Positions 12,601 through 23,100 of a stretch of DNA of 64,000 nucleotides are shown in pieces (positions within the stretch are counted from its first letter, which is position 1; each line of letters opens with the position of its first letter). The DNA comes from Albifimbria verrucaria (taxonomy: Eukaryota > Ascomycota > Sordariomycetes > Hypocreales > Stachybotryaceae): positions 1,798,001-1,862,000 of the forward strand of contig JAHREC010000045.1 in NCBI GenBank assembly GCA_020081605.1. The letters run 5' to 3'. Made by a program: the position numbers and the translations under genes. Below the pieces are notes generated by a model that saw nothing but the letters and a program-made list of their open reading frames with translations, was not told where the DNA came from and made no database searches.

Positions 12601-12687
12601 GCAAGACGGTGATTGTGTAAGTAGAGAATTCCTCCGCATGACGTGACGAGTGAACCTAACTGACTGGGACTTCAGATTATCATGTGA
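9672..12687 (+). CDS. CHS4: Chitin synthase activator of the Chs4/Skt5 type (Sel1 repeats, CaaX)
   Basis: The protein starts MANPVGATFVPGGFDDYY, with a 197-bp intron (9758-9954) after residue 28. A Gln/Pro-rich region follows, then a helical block (WARDVLDWAEIAMEAA) and a series of Sel1-like repeats from about 10.4 to 11.3 kb (for example ALYIRSKWLEFGKFG, ARSEYRMGMLFEQS, TGAFAMGYYNEIG, ARRWYQIAAEQGN). The tail is long and Pro/Gly-rich. Further introns are at 12317-12370 and 12617-12675. The last intron joins ...QDGDC to IIM-stop, which creates a C-terminal CIIM CaaX prenylation motif, as known for yeast Chs4p. In the family it recruits and activates a chitin synthase at the plasma membrane. 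The coding frame breaks about six times (near 10175, 10290, 10795, 11620, 11900 and 12145), and each break is repaired by adding one base. For an important conserved gene this suggests assembly errors. Confidence 0.9.
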
Positions 12688-13301
12688 GCGTGTTTGCATG
12701 AGACGAGGATGATGGTGTATTGCCAGTAAAGGAGTCACCATACAAATGCATTTACGCAAACACCAAAGCCAACGAACGAAAGCGACGCGAGCGGTGGCCA
12801 TCATACTTCATCGGAACGTAAAAGGACGAAATATATATCGGGCATTGAACGGCGTCGGAATGTGTTTTTTCTTCAGTCTTCTTCTTTTGATGCGCGTTGT
12901 AGTACGGGAAGCCCACACCTTAGAGTGGCTTGCTCATGACCGATTGTGGATATTCGACGAGAGTCTGGTGTAATAGCTAGGAAAGCAGGGACATATTGTC
13001 TTTGGATTAGGGGTTTATGATAGATAACAATGGTCGATGTGAACATTGCACGGAGCGGTCACTGTCGCTATAAGCAAGCACAACGTTAACATGCGAGTAC
13101 TCTCGAGGGAAGATTGGAAGTAGTCCATGCCATGGGAAGTGGAAAGTATAGTCTGTAAATGAAGGCTCTCTTCAGGCTATCAATGATAAGTGCTCTACAT
13201 CACTTACACAGTAGTCTTAATGTTTGGTCTTAGCGTCCTCCATTATGACCAACAGGCAAAAAAGATGTGAACACCCGAGTATCGAATGAATGTATAGGAA
13301 T
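12688..13301. other. 3' flank of the chitin synthase activator
   Basis: About 600 bp between the activator stop codon and the tRNA. No coding feature is supported. Confidence 0.4.
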
Positions 13302-13383
13302 AGCCCGATGCGGGGTCGAACCCGCAACCTTGAGATTGTGTACTCGTAAGAGTCTCACGCTCTACCGATTGAGCTAACCGGGC
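13302..13383 (-). tRNA. tRNA-Lys(CUU): tRNA-Lys (anticodon CUU) with a 10-nt intron
   Basis: Read on the minus strand, a seven-pair acceptor stem (GCCCGGT with ATCGGGC), a D-arm with AATCGGTA loop, and an anticodon stem TGAGA/TCTCA surround the loop CTCTTA-A. A 10-nt intron (CGAGTACACA) sits one base 3' of the anticodon, the canonical site. The anticodon is CTT (Lys). The T-arm reads GCGGG TTCGAC CCCGC, so the T-loop has six nucleotides instead of seven. A run of four C where five would be expected explains this, and it matches the base-deletion pattern in the protein genes. Confidence 0.93.
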
Positions 13384-13762
13384 AGGTTGCTCCTCAGGGA
13401 TCACGTGATAGATACAAAAATATTGTAGTCAATACACCTTTGACTATTTTTGAGCACGTCGAATTCGTCCAATCGCTCATTCCCATAATTCCGCCGTGTG
13501 ACAGACTCATCGTATATTCTGAGATCTTTGGGAAATAAGAGGTGCAGTCAGCGTAAAGATACATGCGTATATCAACCAATAAAAGTGAGTTTTTACATCA
13601 TAATTTTGATATTGGCACGCTTGATTCTTTTGGCTAGACACCGAGCTCGGTGGATATCGGTGTCAAGAGCCCGTGAAGTATAAGCCAAGAACCTGTATAT
13701 ATAGCCATGGTGCATACCATATTTTTTCTCAAGCGAAAACCTTTCTATGCGGGTTGAAAGTC
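13384..13762. other. Short intergenic region
   Basis: Upstream region of the F-box-like gene and of the tRNA on the opposite strand. No further feature was seen. Confidence 0.4.
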
Positions 13763-14616
13763 ATGGCACAAGTAAACTTTTTAAACTTGGCACCTGAGCT
13801 TCGACTCATGATATACAAGTACTTTCTCGGGTCTTTCATGTCGACGGATAGCTGCGAATATTTTGGAGGCAACAGTGCCTACTACCACTTGATTCGGAAC
13901 GGCACCTCAGGGTTCCAGGGATATGAGCCGATTCACAGAAATGTGCATAACCCATGGGGCTTGCTACGTGTTTGCAAGCTGATCCGGGACGAGTTCCAAC
14001 CTCTGCTGGCTGCCTTGGACTTGCAAATTGTTTACGACTTTAGGTACTTTACGACAGAGGATATGGAAGCATGGGGGTTGCCGCTGGTCCGGAGCGTGTG
14101 TCTCGGATGCGAAGATGGGTGGTCAGCGCTGTTCGGCACTGCGATGCGCAGAACATCACTGATGAGTTGGAGGAGACGAGGTTGCGAATACCAATGAGGG
14201 GCTGGAGAACCCGAACCTGCATCGAAACTGGAGTTGGAAGACGATGACATATTCGGCGAGGACGAAAAGTTCCATGGTTATACTCTCAGTGCAAACCTCG
14301 ACTTATGGCCCTGCCTGGGAGAGAACGAGAACTGCGACGTAGACAACAATGGCTTTGTCTGGCACGATTGGGATGAATGGGGGAGTGTATCGGGTGTTCC
14401 GATTGTGAGCTATTCCTAGAGGAGAAGCTTGAGGAGGAGTATGCGGAGGATTGGAAAAAGGCTGGGAGGGCTGAGACTACGATAGATCTCTTGTGCGCTC
14501 CTCTGTCTATCATATCGGATAATGTTTGGGGCCGTGGGCGACGCGCTCGGGATGATTGGAAGATGTTTATGCGTAGACTGGAGGCAGTCGGGTATGATGT
14601 TCAATGGCGGCGATAG
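13763..14616 (+). CDS. F-box-like (LPPELR-type) hypothetical protein
   Basis: The start at 13763 gives MAQVNFLNLAPELRLMIYKYFLG. This is the usual opening of a large fungal family with an F-box-like N-terminus (L-x-P-E-L-R-x-x-I-Y). The remainder is a hypothetical region with acidic stretches (ELEDDDIFGEDEKFHGYTL; CSDCELFLEEKLEEEYAEDW). The frame is lost near 14150 and again near 14220 and 14390; the pieces together run to a stop at 14616. Proteins of this family may act as substrate adaptors of SCF-type ubiquitin ligases, but this is a family guess only. The gene could be a real pseudogene or be interrupted by sequence errors. Confidence 0.55.
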
Positions 14617-15171
14617 TTGTGGTCAAGAGGAGTCTTTTGATTCGGTGGTAGGGTTGTTGTGTTAATTCATGGTGTTGAGTTTAGGTCTTTGTACTTGGGA
14701 CGGGTAATTCAGCATGATTCGCGCATCTATGGATGACGTTGAGCAGCATAGCACGAAAAAAAGGGAGTCCGGTTTTTAATTAATTAATTATTTTCTGCTT
14801 TACCTGGTCTCGCCCCGAATCATTTGATATGATCCATTGTATTAGAGTAAATTGTGCGAAGAGTAAGCCGGAGTACTGAACATGTTCAAGGCATCATGCT
14901 CGTGGTTGAAATGCTCAGGGAATAGGGTAGGGACCACAGGGCAGCAATGCCGCTTCTTGTCGGTTTTTAGCTTGTAGGTGGAGATGGTCTCACTAGATTC
15001 ACAGAGTATCTTGGCTCTTACGCCAAGGTTTTGCCAAGTCCACATAGTCGCGCTTCATTTTGCAAAGTGGTCCCTGGGTTCACGTGATTTCGTCATTACC
15101 AGCACCCGTCTCCTTGTTGATGTTGTTTCCCGACGTGAACAATTGGGTGAGAATGTCATAAAGGCCAAATT
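14617..15171. other. Intergenic region
   Basis: AT-rich sequence with the short repeat TTAATTAATTAATTA at about 14777-14791. No gene was seen. Confidence 0.4.
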
Positions 15172-16851
15172 ATGGTAAGGCGAACCCGACTGGACGCAAT
15201 TGAGATGCTCGCTTGGAGATTAATCCGTTACTAGGCTCGATGGCGTCGCGTAGATCTGAGACGTTTACCGCAGCTCGTTGTACTCAAGCAAGCCAGCACC
15301 TCCAAACGCCTTCTACCGCGCCTCTCGCATCCTCAGCCTGGTAATCACCGAGGCGATGAAAATGGAGGTTCGCATTGGAAAGACAAGCTCTTCGAGGGCG
15401 CCGCCACCGCCTTTGGATCCGTCTTCATGCTAGGGCTCATTGGCTTCGCGTATGAGCAGTGCTACAAGTGGCTCATCTTGCAAAAGATGGACAAGGCCTT
15501 TGCAAAGGGCTATTCTAGCCCGGAGATGGCGGCTCTGCTGCGGCACGTGAGCCCTGGTCCTGATAACGAGGTCATTGAAGAGGAGAGCTGGATATCGCGA
15601 TCAGAGCAGCCACTCATTGACGGCATTGTGGATGGTAGTGACCAAGGCTTCTACTATCTCATCACAGGCGAGAAAGGGACAGGAAAGACATCCATGATTC
15701 TCAACGCGATGCGCCGCATTCACGGTGAAGGCATTGCCATGTTGGAGGCCAGCGGTGATTTGGAAGTCTTCCGGCTTCGATTGGGCAAAGCCTTGAACTA
15801 CGAGTTCCACGAAGATTACATTGGCAGCCTATTCAGCTACAAGGGCCCCGAGATGCGACACCACTGCTGGACATTGAAAGGTCTTTCAACAAAATGGAGA
15901 AAATTGCTCTCAAGCGACGCCTTCGGAAGGGCAAACCTCTGCTCCTGATCATCAATCGTTCACATCTTCTGCACGATGACGAAGAAGGCAACCTCCTGTT
16001 GGAGGCGATCCAACAGCGAGCGGAGATTTGGGCAGCGAGTAAACTTGTGACCATCATCTTTATTAGCGACGAGTACTGGATCGAGGAGCGACTGCGGCCG
16101 TCAGCCACAAGGATGCGTGTGCTGCCAATCCACGATATCGCGCCGAAGCCCGTCATTGCCGCGCTGGGGAATTTAGAGAGAAGAACTTCCACGAGGCAGT
16201 CCCTCCCGAAACCTTGACACAAATCTATAACAAGATTGGCGGGCGATTGAGTTTTCTGAGCCAGGTGGCTAACGCCCCGGACATGATCAAAGCGTGTGAC
16301 GAGCTGGTGAAGAAAGAGAAGAGGTGGTTCCTAGATCAATGCTGGATTCTGGGAGGGATATGGACGACAACGCTGAGGACCACCAGGACTTTTCCGCCGC
16401 CGCAATGCTTCTCGCCAAAGCCCTCGTGGCCAAAGAGCAGGAAATGATCGGTGCTCTCCCAGCGCCCTTAGGAACGGAACCAGCGCACGTTCTACCAGCG
16501 ATACCTCTGCACAAAGTGCGAGAACTGATGACGCGTCCGGACTTCATTAAGAAACACGACCACCTCAACATTTTCTCGATCGATTCAGAGTGCATGGTGC
16601 GAGCGGACTCGATGGCGATGCAAAACGTGTTCCGGGAAGTCGTCGCTGGGGAAGGATTCGAGGAGCACTTACAAGCGACGCTGGAGCGGCTAGACGAGTT
16701 GGAGAGCTTGGGACGAACCAGGGAGTTGACGTGGAAGGATATCAAGGGCGGAAAGGAGGTGGTGGTGGAGAAGGGAGAGGGGAAGAGAGTGGCGAGTTTG
16801 AGAGTTGTAGACGATGACGAAGAGGGACAGGAAGAGGCCCCGAAGAAGTAA
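15172..16851 (+). CDS. Mitochondrial P-loop (AAA+-type) ATPase, uncharacterised
   Basis: An Arg-rich N-terminus (MARWRRVDLRRLPQLVVLK) looks like a mitochondrial presequence. A hydrophobic segment follows (AATAFGSVFMLGLIGFAY), probably one membrane span. Walker A is GEKGTGKTS; Walker B is LLLIINRSHLL, where the usual acidic residue appears replaced by Asn-Arg-Ser. The C-terminus is helical with an acidic end (DDDEEGQEEAPKK). The best start is an ATG at 15172 followed directly by a 60-bp intron (15175-15234); this joins in frame to the presequence, which has no ATG of its own. Frame breaks near 15860, 16195 and 16350 are each repaired by one added base. The family appears to be an inner-membrane-type ATPase; its substrate is unknown. 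Confidence 0.65.
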
Positions 16852-17614
16852 AGTTAAAGGTGAGAGTCAGATTGGATCGTGAGATTGGGATGTTAGCGAC
16901 ATGAGCGCATTCGTTTTCTTTTCGTATTTTGCATATGCTGTTCTTTCTCTGGGTGCTGGTATTCTAGCATTGACCTGCCGTTTGCAGGTCACATAGACGG
17001 ATGGATAGATCTTAAGATATTGTCGGGAGGAGGTAACTCTCCGCCTTTTATCACTGAAACAAAGATACTTTGAGAGGAAGAATGGTTTCCTATTTTGGTT
17101 TCGTGATTGAAGGCCGTGTCTTATAATGATCTCATGGATGAGTCTTGAAGCTTGTGGTTCTTGCTTCCCATTTGCAGGGCTGAAGGGCTTTGTTATAGCT
17201 GAGTCAATTACTTGTGCTATTGCTCTTCGTTTCTCTTACCTGCAAGATTTGATGCAAGATCAGGATCAACTACAGACTTTCGATGTTGATCCTATCCTAT
17301 TTAATTCAGCCACCTGCGCCAACACTTGATTCCTCATAATCCCCCAAGCATCAGCTGCTCCTCGGGGCCGAAAGGTGGAGAGAGAGCTTGGCAGAACAAG
17401 GCAAAGACCAGCAACGACGGACCTGCCACGGAAATAGGGCGTGGTTGACACAGCGGGGATAACCCCACGATTTGCTATTCCCGGCTTCACGACCCGCCCC
17501 TGATCCCCTTCTGGAAGCTGGGAAAAGATGGGGTATTTAGGCCAGACTATAATACACGGCCAGTTCCCTTTCCCGGGAGATCGACCGCTCGTGGATCTTG
17601 CACGATGAAATAAA
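16852..17614. other. Intergenic region upstream of the transporter
   Basis: No supported gene. The last 250 bp are GC-richer and probably hold the promoter and leader of the transporter. Confidence 0.4.
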
Positions 17615-19260
17615 ATGGCCGTGCTGGGAAAGGACGAGCTTTGGGACGAGGAGAAGCAGGCTGTCGGCCATGCTAGCACTGACTCCCAAACGAGTGATGG
17701 TTCAAAAGCCGAGCAACAAGAGTTTGGTCGGAGGACGGAGAGTGGCCATGTCTCAACGAGAGATGACGATATAGAAAGAATCGAGGCCGAGCAATCACAA
17801 CAACCGACAGTCGCGAATAATGACAACGTGGAAAAGTCAGTTTTGGGACAGGTCATGAGCCGGATAAGTTCGAAATCGACGGTGGACCCGGGACCTTCCC
17901 GGATGGCGGCTGGACCGCCTGGATGCAGTGTGGGTTTGATGAGATGGTATTGTGGATGTTGCTGACAGCGTGGTAGGCCTTTGTGGACATATCGTCATTA
18001 TGAATACATGGTAAGTTTCGCAACAAGTGGTTTTTGACATGGAGCTTGGAGAGCGTGCTAATATGGCTGTTAGGGGTTGGATCAATTCCTTTGGTGTCTT
18101 TCAGGCCTATTACACAGATATCCTCGACCGCTCACCAAGTGAGGTTTCATGGATTGGCTCGCTTTCTGTGTTCTTGCTCTTCTTTGTTGGCACTCTCACC
18201 GGCCGCCTCACCGATGCGGGTTTCTTCCGTTCCGTCTTCGCTACTGGCACGGCGCTGCTCATTCTGGGTATCTTCACCACCTCTGTCTGCCATAGCTACT
18301 GGCAGTTCTTACTGGCGCAAGGTCTATGTATGGGAATCGCATGTGGGTGCCTCTTTGTCCGATGTTGGCTGTGTTGGCGACGTACTTTTCACGGCGGCGT
18401 GGACTCGCCATGGGCGTGGCGGCATGTGGTGGCGTCGTAGGTGGCGTGACATATCCGCTGGTGGTCAGGCAACTATTGCCAACGGTGGGTTTCGCATGGG
18501 CAGTTAGGACGGTGGGATTTATAATGTTGGGGACGATGACGGTGGCCAATGTGCTGGCGAAGCCGAGGATCAAACCGCGGAAGACGGGGCCTTTGGTGGA
18601 GTGGGCGGCGTTTAAGGAGCTGGAGTACACGTTCTACGCTGCCGCCTCATTCTTTGTGAGTTTCTACCTAGAAGGGGATATAGTGATACTAACAGCGGTA
18701 CAGAATTTCTGGGGTGTTTACTTTGCATTCTTCTACATTGCCGCGTTTTCGAGGGAGGCCATCAGCCCGCCTCTCACATACACGGACTCACTAAACCTCC
18801 TCCTCATCATGAACGGCGTGAGCCTCATTGGACGCCTCATGCCAGCGTGGCTAGGCGACCGTGTCGGCGCCATCAATGCCTACATACCTTGCAGTGCCAT
18901 CTCAGCCCTGCTCGTCTTCAGCTGGATCGCAGTGGGCTCTCCGGCGGGGCTCTATGGCTGGGCAGTGATATACGGAATCTCGGCGGGCGGCATCCAGAGC
19001 CTGTTCAACGCAGCGCTATCATCGCTGACGACGGATCCACGCAAAGCAGGTGTACGCATGGGGATGGTCTTTACAATTGTGAGCTTTGCCGTGCTGACGG
19101 GCCCGCCGATCGCTGGTGCCGCTGTGAACGCGGCGGGGGAGGATATACCGGTGCGCAGGTGTTTGCTGGGACGGTGCTGGCGGTGGGCTGTGGGTTCTTG
19201 TGTGCGGCCAAGATGGTGAGGATGAGGAGGACTGGTCAAGGATGGAGGGCGAAGATATAA
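17615..19260 (+). CDS. MFS transporter, monocarboxylate (MCT)-type
   Basis: A hydrophilic N-terminus of about 90 residues precedes the family mark FPDGGWTAWM. The transmembrane part follows (GWINSFGVFQAYYTDIL, SWIGSLSVFLLFFVGTLTG, CLFVPMLAVLATYFSRRRG and others), with about 12 helices in total. This layout is typical of fungal plasma-membrane monocarboxylate/riboflavin-type permeases of the MFS; the substrate cannot be read from sequence. Introns: one near 17928, 18011-18073 (GTAAGT, branch GCTAAT) and 18656-18703 (branch CTAAC). Frame breaks near 17895, 18355 and 19140 each need one extra base. The C-terminus is short and basic. Confidence 0.85.
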
Positions 19261-20168
19261 AATCGGGTGGTGGTGTCTTGCCGTTTGCATTTAGTCTGGT
19301 GTTGTGTTCAGCATTCTGTAGCGCTGGAGCGTAGAGCCTAGATGGTTCATGAGAATATAGACGTCATGCCTAGAATCAACGATTTTGAAAGAATATCATG
19401 CAGCTGATTTAGCAATGAAGTGATTTAGTGGTAGGCTGCAGTTTGTCGATGCTCTTAGGATGTGTAAGTGGTGATTGCTGGAAATCGAATACTGTAAACA
19501 ACAATCAATTATTCACAAACACCACAGCCCTTGTGCTTTCTTTTTGCCTTCTGGACCACCAGCTGGCCGCCAAGTCCCAAATCCCCATTCAAAAAATCCT
19601 CTTCCATCTTGGAACCTGTTAACGGCTGGCAAGCGTTTGCACAAGCGATGCCGCAAGGCCCACGTGATCTCCCGTTTTCTGCCATCTGAAGCCACTTCTT
19701 CTCGCTCGTCTTCCGTCTCTTCTCTCTTCTCTTCTCTCCTCTCCACGCTCTACACCACCACCACTGCCGCCGAAATATCCACTCGTAAACAGCTACACAC
19801 TAACACTGCCACAAGATATTTAGGCACAGTTGCGTCAGAAAACCTCCCTTTGTCAGAATCTCTTTACCTACTTTCTTTGTTGGACGAGTGTCTCGTCACT
19901 AGCCGTTCGCGAAGGCTATCAGTCTTGACGTACGTGCGTTTGCGTACACAGAGAACGCCAACTTTGACGATCGTAACAAAGAGAGAGACGATAAAGAAAA
20001 CCCAAACCCAAACCCAAAAACAAAACAAAAACAAAACAAAATCCCCAAACTACCAAAAAAAGTTGACGTATCTTCTGTCTTGTCTTTCCGCATTGTCCGT
20101 TTTTATTTCATCCCATCGCAACCTTGTCTTACTTAACCGCATTTCACCGACTGCATCTCACTACAAGC
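19261..20168. other. Intergenic region and long leader of the giant gene
   Basis: It contains a C/T-rich tract and an A/C-rich low-complexity stretch (AAACCC and AAAAC units, about 19996-20045) typical of fungal 5' leaders. No gene was seen. Confidence 0.45.
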
Positions 20169-23100
20169 ATGGAGAACTCACCTGTGAAAAACCCAGAGAA
20201 AGAACTCTGTGAGGCTCTATACAACCATCTCGTGCTTCCGCCTCAGCTTCCTCACAGAGAAGATGCCAACGTCGAGGGGCTCGAGACGGCTCTCCTGGAC
20301 CGCCTCATCTCGTCGGCTCAGAAAATGCGCGATGTGACCGAGCAGAAAGACTTCCAAACAGCTTAGGAAGCTGTTTGTCGAAGCCTCAAAGCCAGTAGAA
20401 GCATTCGTATCGGTGGTCGCTTGGACCGTACCTCGTTGATGAAGGAGCTGCAGTCCCTAAGTGATGGCATGTTTCTCGCCATTTACATACGATGCCAGAA
20501 TGCCGCGCTTTTTGTGCGAAGAGCCAACGAGTAAATTACATCCCAACTCATTATTTGCACTTGAACTGACATTTTGATTAGCCCCGTCTTGGGTGCATCC
20601 GTCATCTTTGAAGCCTTCGAGGCGTCTGCCCGAAACGAAGATATCATCGCAGCCGACCACGCCTTGCGCTGGAACTTTCCTGGCAGTGCCGTGGCCGTTT
20701 CGCTCAATACATTTCTCAAAGATGGTTTCATCCTTAACCTGGCAACGTTCCTGGAGAACGCCTCCCGTGAACTGCCACCCGATTTTGCTGCTCATGCCTT
20801 CAAAGCCGGTGCGACTGTCTTCGAATATCGCAACACTCCTGATCCATCCCTCATCACATCCATGTTGATGGCCATCTTACAAGAGAATGGGCGACGATTC
20901 AGCCCCCGCCTCCTGCAGAAGATGGTACGTGATGACGTTTGCTGGAACAAAGCGGACAGACCCTGGCGTCGTATGCCTTATTGGCTGGTTCTACGAGTCT
21001 CGGTTCAACGGTATCTGGCAGAAACACTTCACGGCGAAGTTGGTAGAGTGGACTTCAAATTTCTCACCATTCACCTTCTTGCCAATTTCCTTCGCGACGC
21101 GCAGCATCGCGAGATCAGCATCGACGATATCGCTCTGCTCAAGACGAAGATTTGTCGAAGGCTTGTGAAGCTGGACGAGGACAAGCAAAATTCTCAGGAT
21201 TCTCTAGTTGGTACACGGATTGAATATCTAAGCGAAAAGCTAGACCCTGAGCTGAAGACAGCCATTGAGAAGGCCACCGGCTACATTGAAGCAAGATGGC
21301 GTATGCAGCAATTAGAGATGGCCAGATCTATTCCTATTCTACCTCGTCAAGCATCACCAGGCGACCTCAAAATGGAAATGCGTGTGTCTGGCAATTTTCT
21401 CAACGCTATCTTGCAGGGCTTCAACCGGCCACGGAAGGTATTCAGCGACCAAGGACCTTCGTTCAGTTTTGCCGAGGCCACCAAGCAACACCTCAATCAA
21501 TTTGCCAAAGCGCACTTTGATCTGATCGACCTTGAGAACAACTGCATACAGGCCTGTGATGATGCCTCAGACTCCTCGCCTGATGAAGTTTGCAAGGCCA
21601 TGTCTAAGCTCATATTCCAGTACATCAGAGGTGGGTTGCCACTTTATCACGATAACCCGCAGCAGTTGAGTCTCATGATCCTTACTGTCATGGAGTTGTG
21701 GAAGGAGATGGACAACGCTGCATGCCAGCTCTTTCCCTTGATTCGACAATTTCACCCAATCTTCCGCCCAGATATGTTGGATGCTCTTTTGCTTGCCCAG
21801 TTTGACGAAATGGAGCGAGTACAGAAAGTGCAGCTTTACATCCGACAGAGGATCGAAACTTGTGGCTACAAAGCGATGAACATTTTTGAAGATCCTGCGA
21901 ACGGGTGCTTTGGGCACAGGTTTTACGATGAGTCCGATTCTGCACCTGAGCTTCAAAAGCTTCATGATATTATCGAAGCTTGGACAAACTCCGCGAGGCG
22001 ATGCAAGAAGGATGAGTGGACACAGAAGAGCCAAGAGTACGAAGACCTGTCCATCAAGATTGATAAGAGCAAGTGTGTTTTCCTTGTTGACGAAGACAAC
22101 CCACTTGGTCGAGGCTATCACGACCCTCGCTGTCCTCGTTGCACTCTGATCAAACAGCAATCTAGGATCCGCATCCAAGCATTTGAGAATCCGCTACCGA
22201 GTGACAGGACCATTGCGAAAACTGTGATTTTCGAACTGGCATGCCCTGCGACATTTGCTTTGTATCGTCATACAACCTGGTATCTATTGTCTAAGCTTGC
22301 TTTGCCTCCTCAAGAGGAAGCACACCCTCCAAGATGTTTCCTCAGGGCCTACCAGCAACTATCGAAGTTCACGAACAGTGTTACCTCGAGTCTGAGTTTG
22401 GCGTCTACTACCAAGTCATGTATGCTTGTTACCCACTGCTCTCTTGAAGAAAAAACTAACGTCGTGATAGTTCTGTCGACGCATTACTCCTGGATGACCT
22501 TTCCCGTTGAGTGGGATGGTGGCCGAGACAGTGTTTGTCGCCCCAACGGCCTCAAGCTGGCGTACTTTGATCTCCAGTCCAAGGTTTGGCCAGCACGTGG
22601 TCGTCGTTCTCCCAGCTTCTTGCATCATCTCAAACTCGAAATGCCACAGTCGTCGCCGTTCTATAAGCTTCAGGAGGATCCCTCTTTCGCTGAGTTTACT
22701 TATGGACCTTCGTCCTATGATGTAGTAGCCACTGCATCCCGTTGTCCTCCTGGCCTCAACATTCATGAATACATGGCCTTCCAAACTATCGCCTCAGGAA
22801 AATCTCGTCGTTGGATTACGATACTTACTGAGCTAGGGTCAGCTAACCTAAATTTCTCTAATGAGGCTACGACAATTCTTCTCAACCACCTGGCTTTACA
22901 GTGTGGTCCTGCAAGCGACGACGACGACCCTTTTCGCCTAATTCACTCAGCCTTTCGTGACGAGGCTCTTGAAACCAGCTCCTAAATCAGCTGTCTAACC
23001 ATCTCAGCAGTTTGTTCGTCAACTGGAGAGAGAGTCAACTTCTCAACACTGTGATCACACTGACTCTACGTCTTGCCGACCTCGCTTTGGCTGCGGAACT

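Noticed and set aside
9672..12687. Reading the chitin synthase activator as a pseudogene
   Set aside because: Its splice sites and CaaX box are intact and all breaks go in one direction, which fits sequence errors better.
19996..20045. AAACCC/AAAAC repeats resembling telomere sequence
   Set aside because: Fungal telomeres are usually TTAGGG; this is a short leader-type low-complexity tract inside a chromosome arm.
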